Positions 1 through 6,464 of a stretch of 42,904 nucleotides of DNA are shown here, in pieces; within the stretch, counting starts at the first letter, position 1, and each line of letters starts with the position of its first letter. Origin of the DNA: an uncultured Clostridia bacterium. GTDB taxonomy: Bacteria; Bacillota; Clostridia; Christensenellales; UBA3700. The stretch is taken from the NCBI GenBank assembly GCA_947176265.1, contig CAMWQA010000006.1, positions 1 through 42,904 of the forward strand, written 5' to 3'. The translations under genes were made by a program, and so were the position numbers. The notes beneath the pieces are model-generated. The model had not been told where the DNA came from and ran no database searches. It worked only from the letters and a program-made list of their open reading frames with translations.

Positions 1-6
1 GGGATA

Positions 7-24
7 GAGGTCGGGACTCGAACC
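7..24 (-). repeat. Degenerate tRNA-Leu T-arm remnant (att-like), copy A
   Basis: The segment reads GAGGTCGGGACTCGAACC. It is a near match to the 3' part (T-arm) of the intact tRNA-Leu at 5651-5668 and to another remnant at 3443-3460. No tRNA body surrounds it. Immediately downstream, the sequence up to the promoter module at 70-119 is also similar to that after the remnant at 3443. I infer an old recombination or attachment site; the left boundary lies outside the window. Confidence 0.55.
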
Positions 25-69
25 TTAAGTATGGAAAAATAGTTAGATAAGTGGAAGGTTAAGAATAAA

Positions 70-119
70 ATCGTAGTTCTTGCTTTTTTATTATTGTTTT
101 GATATAATGGAACTACGAT
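70..119 (+). promoter_or_regulatory. Promoter inside an inverted repeat, module A
   Basis: The -35 box TTGCTT (80-85) and -10 box TATAAT (103-108) are separated by exactly 17 bp. The promoter is bracketed by a perfect 10-bp inverted repeat, ATCGTAGTTC (70-79) and GAACTACGAT (110-119). The same arrangement recurs at 3507-3556 and 4803-4852 in front of unrelated genes. The arms could be operator half-sites or recombination-site arms; the sequence alone does not decide. Confidence 0.75.
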
Positions 120-144
120 AAACAGTAATTTAGCGGAAAATAAT

Positions 145-762
145 ATGGAAACGATAGAAGTATTTAAGTATCTGCAAGAGCAAATTCATACAACAATAAT
201 AGCCACAAATGATGAGAATGGTTTGCCCGTTACTTGCGCTATCGACCTTATGGACTATGACGAAAACGGTCTGTACTTTTTAACAGCAAAGGGCAAAAAC
301 TTTTATAAGCGGTTAAAGGCAAACGGCTATCTTTCTCTTACGGGAATTAAAGGCGAAAATACTATGTCTTGCGTTGCTGTGTCCGTTCACGGAAGCGTTA
401 AAAAAATTGGTTTTGAACGGTTACAGAGATTGCTTGATAAAAACCCATATATGTATGAGATATATCCTACCGAACAGTCACGTTCTGCACTTACCGCATT
501 TTGCTTGTATGCAGGTGGTGGAGAATTTTTTGACCTTTCTAAAAAACCCATCGAGCGTTTTTCCTTCTCTTTCGGTGGGAATATAATGCAACCCAACGGA
601 TATGTTATAACGGATAAGTGTATTGGCTGTGGAAAATGTTTATCCGTATGTCCGCAAAATTGTATAATATTAGATAAGAAAGCAAAGATTATGGAAGTGA
701 ATTGTTTGCACTGTGGTAACTGTATGCAAATATGTCCGTCAAAAGCAGTTGTAAGGAAATAA
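145..762 (+). CDS. Pyridoxamine-phosphate-oxidase-like flavin protein with C-terminal two-[4Fe-4S] ferredoxin domain
   Basis: The protein has 205 residues. About residues 1-135 look like the split-barrel FMN-binding fold of the pyridoxamine 5'-phosphate oxidase family. The last ~50 residues carry two ferredoxin cysteine clusters, CIGCGKCLSVCP and CLHCGNCMQICP, each expected to bind a [4Fe-4S] cluster. No signal peptide is visible, so it is probably a cytoplasmic redox protein passing electrons between iron-sulfur clusters and a flavin. The substrate is unknown. It stands alone behind promoter module A and is followed by a terminator at 798-830. A 9-bp direct repeat, AATTTAGCG, lies on each side of the gene (127-135 and 782-790), which fits cassette-like acquisition. 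The start ATG follows the weak ribosome binding site GCGGAA. Confidence 0.85.
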   Translation: METIEVFKYLQEQIHTTIIATNDENGLPVTCAIDLMDYDENGLYFLTAKGKNFYKRLKANGYLSLTGIKGENTMSCVAVSVHGSVKKIGFERLQRLLDKNPYMYEIYPTEQSRSALTAFCLYAGGGEFFDLSKKPIERFSFSFGGNIMQPNGYVITDKCIGCGKCLSVCPQNCIILDKKAKIMEVNCLHCGNCMQICPSKAVVRK

Positions 763-781
763 TAATTGAACAATAAAATTC

Positions 782-790
782 AATTTAGCG
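782..790. repeat. Short direct repeat AATTTAGCG flanking cassette genes
   Basis: AATTTAGCG occurs before and after the first gene (127-135, 782-790) and before and after the GNAT gene (4860-4868, 5340-5348). It also lies before the nucleotidyltransferase gene (3564-3572). After the ABC permease (around 3250) and the nucleotidyltransferase (around 4256) only the related AATTTCAATTT part is present. It is short enough that chance must be considered, but its position relative to the genes is regular. Confidence 0.5.
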
Positions 791-797
791 TAGAAAG

Positions 798-830
798 ACC
801 GATAAGGCTTAACTGTCTTGTCGGTTTTTT
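798..830 (+). terminator. Rho-independent terminator
   Basis: The stem ACCGATAAG/CTTGTCGGT (one G-U pair) with a 10-nt loop is followed by six T. It ends the transcript of the flavin/ferredoxin gene before the MerR operon promoter. Confidence 0.85.
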
Positions 831-870
831 ATTGTCATAGAAATTATTTTAAGAAAAATACTTAAAATAC

Positions 871-901
871 TTGTTTGTTACGTCGCGTAATGAATTATAA
901 T
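871..901 (+). promoter_or_regulatory. MerR-type promoter with 19-bp spacer and palindrome
   Basis: TTGTTT (871-876) and TATAAT (896-901) are separated by 19 bp, the over-long spacing typical of MerR-activated promoters. The spacer contains the palindrome TTACG-TCG-CGTAA (878-890), the expected MerR binding site. AGGAG and the ATG of the MerR gene follow at once, so the operon is probably autoregulated. Confidence 0.8.
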
Positions 902-921
902 TTACACACAAGGAGTTTTTT

Positions 922-1719
922 ATGGCAGGGTATAAAGCAATTCCACAAGGATATATGACAGTCGGAGAAGTCGCAAAGAAAATGGGGGTAACCGTTCGGG
1001 CATTGCAATATTATGACCGAGAGGGACTATTTAGACCGTCTTGCATTAGCGACGGTGGACGGCGTCTATATAGCGACAAAGATATAGTTAAACTGCATCA
1101 GATTCTTACTCTAAAATCGTTGGGATTTTCTTTCGATGAAATTAAAAACCGTTTGATTGCAATTGATACACCTCAAAAGGCAATAGACGCATTGACGGAA
1201 CAAAGCAGCGCTATTCAAGAGCAATTAAACGTTCTTACGCAATCTTTACAGGCAATTGGATTATTGAAAAACGAAATAGAGCAAATGCAATCCGTTGACT
1301 TTTCAAAGTATGCCGATATAATCATCAATTTGCAAATGGGAAACAAATACTACGGCTTGATAAAGTATTTTGACGAAAATATGCTTGATTATTGTCATAA
1401 GCGTTTTGATAAACAAAGCGGACTTGCATTTATAGATAAATTTAATCTTATTTTTGAGAAAGTTGAACGCGCAATAAAAAGCGGCGTCACGCCCGAAAGC
1501 GAACAAGGACAATTTATTGCAAAAGAATTTTGGCAACTTATAACGGAGTTTATCGATGGCGATATAAGTTTGTTGCCGCAACTAATGAATTTGGCAAATG
1601 CACAAGCAAACGACAGCGATAACAATATGCAAAACGCATTAAATTCTTTTATTGAGCCTGCGCTTGGCGTTTATTTTAGTAATTCGGGTATAAACCCTTT
1701 CGAGGTTAACAATGGGTAA
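922..1719 (+). CDS. MerR family transcriptional regulator
   Basis: The protein has 265 residues. Residues ~12-80 form a MerR winged helix-turn-helix (MTVGEVAKKMGVTVRALQYY, then GRRLYSDKDI). A helical dimerization segment follows around residues 80-120. The ~140-residue C-terminal part resembles the TipAS-like ligand domain of multidrug-binding MerR proteins, but no ligand can be named. It lacks a visible cysteine metal-binding set, so a drug or small-molecule sensor is more likely than a metal sensor. The gene overlaps the following ABC ATPase gene by 8 bp and lies behind a classic 19-bp-spacer MerR promoter. It probably controls export by the transporter encoded next. Confidence 0.9.
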   Translation: MAGYKAIPQGYMTVGEVAKKMGVTVRALQYYDREGLFRPSCISDGGRRLYSDKDIVKLHQILTLKSLGFSFDEIKNRLIAIDTPQKAIDALTEQSSAIQEQLNVLTQSLQAIGLLKNEIEQMQSVDFSKYADIIINLQMGNKYYGLIKYFDENMLDYCHKRFDKQSGLAFIDKFNLIFEKVERAIKSGVTPESEQGQFIAKEFWQLITEFIDGDISLLPQLMNLANAQANDSDNNMQNALNSFIEPALGVYFSNSGINPFEVNNG

Positions 1720-2521
1720 TATAATCGAGATCAAGGAATTAAAAAAAAGTTATGGCAATAACGCCGTATTGAAAGGTATTAATTTAGCCGTGCGTAAAGG
1801 CGAAATCTTTGCTTTGCTCGGGGCAAACGGCGCGGGAAAAACAACTACTTTGGAATGTGTCGAGGGATTACGGAAATACGATAGCGGAAATATAACTGTA
1901 AACGGGAAAATAGGTATTCAGTTACAGTCGTCCGCATTACAAGCTCATATCAAACCTATGGAAGCCATTAAACTATTTGCAAAGTGGAACAAAGCAGTAC
2001 CTAATAACGAAATGCTTAAAGCTCTCGGAATATTTGAACTGTCCAAAAAGAAATATGCCGATTTATCAACCGGACAAAAACGCAGATTGCACCTTGCGCT
2101 TGCTCTTATCGGCAACCCTGACATTATTTTTCTTGACGAGCCGACAGCGGGGCTTGACGTCGAGGGGCGCGTATCGCTACACGAACAAATACGCACTTTA
2201 AAATCACAAGGCAAAACAATAATTCTTGCAAGCCACGATATGGCGGAAGTTGAAGATTTATGCGATAGGATAGCCATTTTACAAGACGGCAATATAGCTT
2301 TCGTCGGAACAGTTGACGAATTTACTGCTACTCACGGCAAAAGACACATTATTCGCGTTAAAACTGTCGACGGGCAAAAGGAATACGAAACGGAAAACAT
2401 AACGGAAACGTTATTTGAAGTATTGACGGAATATAAACAAAAAGATATATCCATATTGGATATACAAACTGATAGAGTATCGCTTGAACAAAATTTTATA
2501 AATATTATAAGAGGTGCGTAA
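1712..2521 (+). CDS. ABC transporter ATP-binding protein
   Basis: The protein has 269 residues. Visible motifs are Walker A GANGAGKTT near residue 37, a signature-like LSTGQKRRL near residue 120, Walker B IIFLDEPTAGLD near residue 140, and the switch histidine in ILASHDMAE. It belongs to the drug-export (DrrA/CcmA-like) type of ATPase that pairs with an ABC-2 permease, which is the next gene (gap of 2 bp). The first ATG overlaps the MerR reading frame, so translation is probably coupled. The substrate is unknown; the MerR partner suggests a toxic compound. The ~65-residue tail after the ATPase core is usual for this group. Confidence 0.92.
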   Translation: MGNIIEIKELKKSYGNNAVLKGINLAVRKGEIFALLGANGAGKTTTLECVEGLRKYDSGNITVNGKIGIQLQSSALQAHIKPMEAIKLFAKWNKAVPNNEMLKALGIFELSKKKYADLSTGQKRRLHLALALIGNPDIIFLDEPTAGLDVEGRVSLHEQIRTLKSQGKTIILASHDMAEVEDLCDRIAILQDGNIAFVGTVDEFTATHGKRHIIRVKTVDGQKEYETENITETLFEVLTEYKQKDISILDIQTDRVSLEQNFINIIRGA

Positions 2522-2523
2522 AT

Positions 2524-3234
2524 ATGAAAGCATTAATTTACGGAATCGGTTTGCAATTCAAGTTCGATATACGCAGTAAAAGTATGCTTATTACTTGCTA
2601 TTTGGTGCCTTTGGTATTTTTCTTTTTTATGAGCGGCATATTTACGTCGGTTGATCCAATGGCTACAAAAACGCTTATATCTTCGATGACGGTATTTACT
2701 ATAACAATGAGCGCTTTAATGGGATTGCCGCCTGCGCTTGCAGAAATTTACGGAACTGACATTAAAAAAGTATATAACGCAAACGGCGCGCCGATATGGT
2801 TTGGAATAATAACACAGTTTGTTTCTTCCTTTATTCATACTATTATAGTTTGCCTTATTATATTTGCCGTTTCGCCACTTGTATTCAAAGCGGAATTACC
2901 GTCCGAGTTGTTATGGTATTTTTTATCGCTGATAGCGTTGCTTGCTGTAACATTGGCTATCGGTTGTATTATAGGGTTGTTATTCAAGCAACAAGCAAAA
3001 CTGACTATGATAGCAATGATAGTATTTTTGCCGTCCATTATGTTGTCGGGTACTATGTTTCCTGCAGATATGTTGCCGCAATTTATGCAATATATCGCTT
3101 ACGCCTTTCCCGCAACAATAGCTTTCAAAGCAATGACAAGTTTTCAAGTTTGGCACATTCCCGTATTGCTTGGTATATTCTTATTACTTTGTGCTGTTGT
3201 CGCATTATTATTAAAATTTAGAGTCAAGCGATAG
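2524..3234 (+). CDS. ABC-2 type transporter permease
   Basis: The protein has 236 residues with about six hydrophobic segments (near 20-40, 55-75, 95-120, 130-155, 165-185 and 210-230), as in ABC-2 drug-export permeases. It directly follows the ATPase gene in the same operon and should form the membrane channel of that exporter. No loop motif allows a substrate call. The operon ends here. The downstream non-coding stretch begins with AATTTCAATTT, which also occurs after other genes of this island. Confidence 0.88.
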   Translation: MKALIYGIGLQFKFDIRSKSMLITCYLVPLVFFFFMSGIFTSVDPMATKTLISSMTVFTITMSALMGLPPALAEIYGTDIKKVYNANGAPIWFGIITQFVSSFIHTIIVCLIIFAVSPLVFKAELPSELLWYFLSLIALLAVTLAIGCIIGLLFKQQAKLTMIAMIVFLPSIMLSGTMFPADMLPQFMQYIAYAFPATIAFKAMTSFQVWHIPVLLGIFLLLCAVVALLLKFRVKR

Positions 3235-3506
3235 ATTCCTGTAATTCAAATTTCAATTTGGTTTACAAGGCTAAAAATATCGCGAAGAGCAGTTGCCGTC
3301 GGGAGAAGAGACAGTAAGGCAAAAGAGAGAAAAGTAGGCAAATAACCTAAAAACAAAGAAAAACACACGCTTTGGAGTACGCTCCTTTTGCGTGTGCTTG
3401 GGTGTCTATGATGAACAAAAAGGATTTTTTTGTGGGATACTAGAAGTCGGGACTTGAACCTTAAGCATAAGAGAAACAGTTAAATAAGTGGTAGGTTACG
3501 AATAAA
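3235..3506. repeat. Non-coding segment with duplicated tRNA-Leu downstream flank and T-arm remnant, copy B
   Basis: From about 3285 to 3460 this segment repeats the region downstream of the real tRNA-Leu (about 5513-5668) with many substitutions. It includes the hairpin CACACGC...GCGTGTG (3364-3396, equivalent to the tRNA terminator at 5597-5637) and the T-arm remnant GAAGTCGGGACTTGAACC (3443-3460). The tRNA body is missing and a ~35-bp insert separates hairpin from T-arm. This supports duplication or element insertion at the tRNA 3' end. Confidence 0.7.
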
Positions 3507-3556
3507 ATCGTAGTCCTTGCTTTTTTATTATTGCTTTGATATAATGAAACTACGAT
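3507..3556 (+). promoter_or_regulatory. Promoter inside an inverted repeat, module B
   Basis: TTGCTT (3517-3522), 17-bp spacer, TATAAT (3540-3545). The arms are ATCGTAGT (3507-3514) and ACTACGAT (3549-3556), a perfect 8-bp inverted repeat. About 75 bp upstream of it also match copy A. Confidence 0.75.
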
Positions 3557-3591
3557 AAGCAGTAATTTAGCGGAGTAATACAATTACCGAT

Positions 3592-4248
3592 ATGATTGAT
3601 ATAAAAACTTGGATTAAGGATTTTACGGAAAAAGTCGAACAGACATTTGCTAATCGTGTGTGGTTTATAGGCTTGCAAGGCAGTTATGGTAGAGGGGAAG
3701 CAACTGAAACAAGTGATATAGATGTGGTTGTTATTCTTGACGAGTTAAAAATAAATGACCTAAAAACTTATAGAGATTTGCTCGACACTTTATCAAACAG
3801 AGATTTGATTTGCGGTTTTATATCTGGTAAAGCCGAACTTTTGAATTGTGAAGCAAGCGACTTATTTCAATTCTATTACGATACCACGCCGATAAAAGGA
3901 ACGCTCGATTTGCTTTTAGAAAAGGTAGATATGCAAAATGTGAAACGCGCTGTACGAATCGGCGCGTGTAACATTTATCACGCTTGCGTTCATAACTTCA
4001 TTCACGAGAAAAGCGACGATATACTCTGCTCATTGTATAAGTCGGCTGTCTTTGTTATTCAAGCGATATGGTTTTATGAAACGGGCAAATATATCAAATC
4101 AAAGGCTGAATTGCAAAAAGCAATCAATCCACCGTCTGCCGTGCTAACAACTGCACAGGCATTGAAAAACGGTGCAAGAGTGAAGTTTGAGGAAATGTCG
4201 AAGTTGCTACTGAATTGGGCAAAAACGATTATTGCAGGGTACAAATAA
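3592..4248 (+). CDS. Nucleotidyltransferase-fold protein with C-terminal helical domain
   Basis: The protein has 218 residues. Residues ~20-55 contain the polymerase-beta-like nucleotidyltransferase signature GSYGRGEA...SDIDVVV, including the metal-binding DxD pair. Residues ~115-215 are mostly helical and may be a HEPN-like or antibiotic-nucleotidyltransferase-type C-terminal domain. Such proteins transfer a nucleotide to a drug, protein or RNA; the acceptor here cannot be read. It is the first gene behind promoter module B, followed 32 bp later by the deacylase-like gene. The ATG at 3592 sits in TATGATTG without a strong Shine-Dalgarno sequence. A resistance or toxin-antitoxin role is possible but unproven. 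Confidence 0.75.
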   Translation: MIDIKTWIKDFTEKVEQTFANRVWFIGLQGSYGRGEATETSDIDVVVILDELKINDLKTYRDLLDTLSNRDLICGFISGKAELLNCEASDLFQFYYDTTPIKGTLDLLLEKVDMQNVKRAVRIGACNIYHACVHNFIHEKSDDILCSLYKSAVFVIQAIWFYETGKYIKSKAELQKAINPPSAVLTTAQALKNGARVKFEEMSKLLLNWAKTIIAGYK

Positions 4249-4280
4249 AGATAAATTTCAATTTGAATAAGGAGGCAGTT

Positions 4281-4754
4281 ATGTCATTGACAAGAGCAAA
4301 AGAGCATTTGCAGAAATATGGTTTGGATAGTAGAATAACAGAGTTTGAAGTATCGTCGGCGACCGTACGCGAAGCGGCGATGGCAATAGGTTGCAAGGAA
4401 GAGGAAATAGCAAAGACGTTGTCTTTCATTGTAGACGATAAGCCCATATTGATTGTTGTAGCCGGCGATTGCAAAATTGACAATTCAAAATACAAAGCTA
4501 CTTTTTCTACTAAAGCCAAGATGATACCTTTTGAAGATGTAGAAAGGCTTATAGGTCACGGAGTTGGCGGAGTGTGCCCATTTGGAATAAATGAAGGCAT
4601 AGTTGTCTATTTAGATAAGTCATTGAAAAGATTTGAATATTTGTATCCCGCTTGCGGAAGTTCTAATAGTGCAATAAAGTTGAGTTTAGATGAACTTGAA
4701 AAAACGTCGGAGTATTGTAAGTGGATTGACGTCTGCAAATATATAGAAGGGTAA
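4281..4754 (+). CDS. YbaK/EbsC-family aminoacyl-tRNA deacylase-like protein
   Basis: The protein has 157 residues from this start. An earlier in-frame ATG at 4215 overlaps the preceding gene; the ATG at 4281 is preferred because AAGGAGG lies 7 nt before it. The sequence shows the YbaK pattern: AKTLSFIVDDKPILIVVAGD, a lysine-rich loop, GHGVGGVCPFG and the late YPACGSSNSAIKLSLDEL. Family members hydrolyse mischarged tRNAs such as Cys-tRNA(Pro) in the cytoplasm. It probably shares a transcript with the nucleotidyltransferase gene. Small free-standing deacylases are common in mobile islands, so the true substrate is uncertain. Confidence 0.88.
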   Translation: MSLTRAKEHLQKYGLDSRITEFEVSSATVREAAMAIGCKEEEIAKTLSFIVDDKPILIVVAGDCKIDNSKYKATFSTKAKMIPFEDVERLIGHGVGGVCPFGINEGIVVYLDKSLKRFEYLYPACGSSNSAIKLSLDELEKTSEYCKWIDVCKYIEG

Positions 4755-4802
4755 AGTAAACCAATAAATAAAAATATAGCGAATAGAAAGGCTAAGCATA
4801 AA

Positions 4803-4852
4803 ATCGTAGTCCTTGCTATTTGATTTTCGTTTTGCTATAATGATTGTACGAT
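4803..4852 (+). promoter_or_regulatory. Promoter inside an inverted repeat, module C
   Basis: TTGCTA (4813-4818), 17-bp spacer, TATAAT (4836-4841). The flanking arms are reduced to ATCGTA (4803-4808) and TACGAT (4847-4852). Both arms have changed relative to modules A and B, but the inner six pairs remain complementary. Confidence 0.7.
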
Positions 4853-4881
4853 AAACATTAATTTAGCGGAGCAAATAGGCT

Positions 4882-5334
4882 ATGAGATTTGAATACACAG
4901 ATGGCTGTAATAAAGATTTTGTTGAGTTATGTCATGAATTAGATAAGTTTTTAAATGAACTTGTAGGCGGAGAAGAAAATAGAGCCGAATACATTCAGTA
5001 TAACAAATTGGAAGATATACATGATGTAGTAATTGCCTATGATGGAAATGTGCCCGTAGGTAGTGCAAGTTTTAAGAAATATGATGATGAAAATGCCGAG
5101 GTAAAGCGTGTATTTGTAAAAAAAGAATACCGTAGACGTGGAATATCGTATGACCTTATGAAAATGCTTGAAGAACGAGCACGCGAAAAGGGATATAAGT
5201 ATTTTATATTAGAGTCTGGCGAGCCGCTTGTAGCGGCAATGGCTTTATATAGGAAAATTGGTTATAAAGTTATACCTAATTATGGGCAATACGCTGATAT
5301 GGCAGATTCAGTCTGTATGAAAAAGAAACTTTAA
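4882..5334 (+). CDS. GNAT family N-acetyltransferase
   Basis: The protein has 150 residues. The central strand ends in VKRVFVKKEYRRRGISYDLM (about 73-92), which contains the acetyl-CoA pyrophosphate-binding motif R-R-x-G. The later part, GYKYFILESGEPLVAAMALY then RKIGYK, is typical of the GNAT C-terminal half. It transfers an acetyl group from acetyl-CoA to an amine; the acceptor is unknown. It is the only gene behind promoter module C and ends before a strong terminator at 5384-5410. Direct repeats AATTTAGCG lie on both sides, as for the first gene in the window. Confidence 0.88.
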   Translation: MRFEYTDGCNKDFVELCHELDKFLNELVGGEENRAEYIQYNKLEDIHDVVIAYDGNVPVGSASFKKYDDENAEVKRVFVKKEYRRRGISYDLMKMLEERAREKGYKYFILESGEPLVAAMALYRKIGYKVIPNYGQYADMADSVCMKKKL

Positions 5335-5383
5335 ATTTCAATTTAGCGTTCCAAATAAAAAACTAAATATTGAGAAGAGCAGG

Positions 5384-5410
5384 GCTACGGCAAAACCGTA
5401 GCTCTTTTTT
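5384..5410 (+). terminator. Rho-independent terminator after GNAT gene
   Basis: The stem GCTACGG/CCGTAGC with loop CAAAA is followed within two bases by six T. Confidence 0.9.
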
Positions 5411-5590
5411 ATAGGTTAAAATATTATAATTATTATAATTAAAGGGAAAATCCTTTTCGTACAATGGCAAAGCGAAAATAATCCTTATCGTACAATGAGA
5501 ACCTAATTTGGGAGCGGAGAGCAGTTGCTCACGGAAGCGGAGACTATAAGGCGAGAAGAGAAAAAGTAGGCGAAAAAGCCTAAAAACAAA
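5411..5590. repeat. Non-coding segment: short repeats and tRNA-flank duplicate partner
   Basis: The segment has an AT-rich stretch, then two tandem copies of a unit containing TCGTACAATG (around 5450-5500), then a stretch (5513-5590) that matches 3285-3358 copy by copy. No reading frame here looks real. A translated ORF running through the tRNA on the minus strand is an artefact. Confidence 0.55.
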
Positions 5591-5591
5591 G

Positions 5592-5637
5592 AAAAACACA
5601 CGCTTTTGGAGTAATTTGTACGCTCCTTTTGCGTGTG
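5592..5637 (-). terminator. tRNA-Leu terminator
   Basis: On the minus strand, CACACGC-AAAA-GGAG pairs with CTCC-AAAA-GCGTGTG around an internal A-rich bulge and is followed by TTTTT (5592-5596). It lies 6 nt past the tRNA CCA end. A damaged duplicate is at 3364-3396. Confidence 0.8.
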
Positions 5638-5643
5638 CTTGGG

Positions 5644-5730
5644 TGGTGCCGAAGGCGGGACTTGAACCCGCACGATGTCGCCATCACCGGATTTTGAGTC
5701 CGGCGCGTCTGCCAATTCCACCACTTCGGC
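5644..5730 (-). tRNA. tRNA-Leu (anticodon CAA)
   Basis: The minus strand folds as a class II tRNA: acceptor GCCGAAG/CTTCGGC, discriminator A and encoded CCA. The anticodon loop CTCAAAA has anticodon CAA. A long variable arm (TGATGGCGACATCG) and the T-arm GCGGGTTCAAGTCCCGC are present. Length with CCA is 87 nt. The 3' end borders the accessory island, a frequent integration site. Confidence 0.96.
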
Positions 5731-5766
5731 ATTTGATTGGGTGGGCAATTAGCCTATTGCTTTATT

Positions 5767-5795
5767 ATATTAGCATACTATTTGGGCATTTGCAA
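5767..5795 (-). promoter_or_regulatory. Candidate promoter of tRNA-Leu
   Basis: On the minus strand TTGCAA (5790-5795) and TAATAT (5767-5772) are spaced by 17 bp, about 36 nt upstream of the mature tRNA 5' end. Confidence 0.55.
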
Positions 5796-5893
5796 TCAAA
5801 AAAATAAAAAAATAATTGGAAATATTTAAAAAATTCTAGATTTATGCCAAAAGATATAGTACAATATAGTAAATTAATGTAAGGAAGGGAAGT

Positions 5894-6427
5894 ATGAATA
5901 TTTGGCATGATATAAGCAAGGACAGAATTTCAACCGAGGATTTTATTGCTTGCATAGAAATACCCAAGGGTTGCAAGAATAAGTACGAAGTAGACAAGCA
6001 GACGGGTATGCTTATTTTGGACAGAATACTTTACACTGCGACGCACTATCCTGCCAACTATGGATTTATTCCTCGCACGTATGCGGATGACGGCGACCCG
6101 TTGGACGTACTTGTAATATGCAGCGAAGAGATCGCTCCGCTTGCGCTTGTCAAGTGCTATCCCATCGGTCAGATTTCCATGATTGACGACGGCAAAGAGG
6201 ATATTAAGATTCTTGCCGTGCCGTTTAAAGATCCCAACTGGAACGGATATAAAGACGTCAGCGAACTTCCGCCGCATATAATTGACGAGATGAAGCATTT
6301 CTTTGGAGTATACAAACAACTCGAGGGAAAGAAGATGGAAGTACTCGAATTGACTGGCAGAGACAGCGCGATTGAATCCATACGCAGAGCTATAGACCTG
6401 TACAACGAAGTATTTTTGAAAGATTAG
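5894..6427 (+). CDS. ppa: Soluble inorganic pyrophosphatase (family I)
   Basis: The protein has 177 residues, normal for bacterial family I enzymes. The signature DDGDPLDVLV (65-74) holds three metal-binding aspartates. Other conserved parts are the N-terminal EIPKGCKNKYEVDK, ILYTATHYPANYGFIP and the later DDGKEDIKI with DPNWNGYKD. It hydrolyses pyrophosphate to phosphate in the cytoplasm and so drives biosynthetic reactions. The start follows AAGGAAGGGA. It is read toward comEC 37 bp downstream. Confidence 0.96.
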   Translation: MNIWHDISKDRISTEDFIACIEIPKGCKNKYEVDKQTGMLILDRILYTATHYPANYGFIPRTYADDGDPLDVLVICSEEIAPLALVKCYPIGQISMIDDGKEDIKILAVPFKDPNWNGYKDVSELPPHIIDEMKHFFGVYKQLEGKKMEVLELTGRDSAIESIRRAIDLYNEVFLKD

Positions 6428-6464
6428 AGGCTAATACAAATTTAATTTACTAAAGATAAAATAA

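Noticed and set aside
70-119. Integron attC site
   Set aside because: Inverted arms and gene cassettes fit superficially, but no GTTRRRY core sites or integrase were seen.
5503-5748. Minus-strand open frame covering tRNA-Leu
   Set aside because: It translates the tRNA itself (the familiar VVELADAPDSKSGDG pattern) and its terminator; it is not a protein gene.
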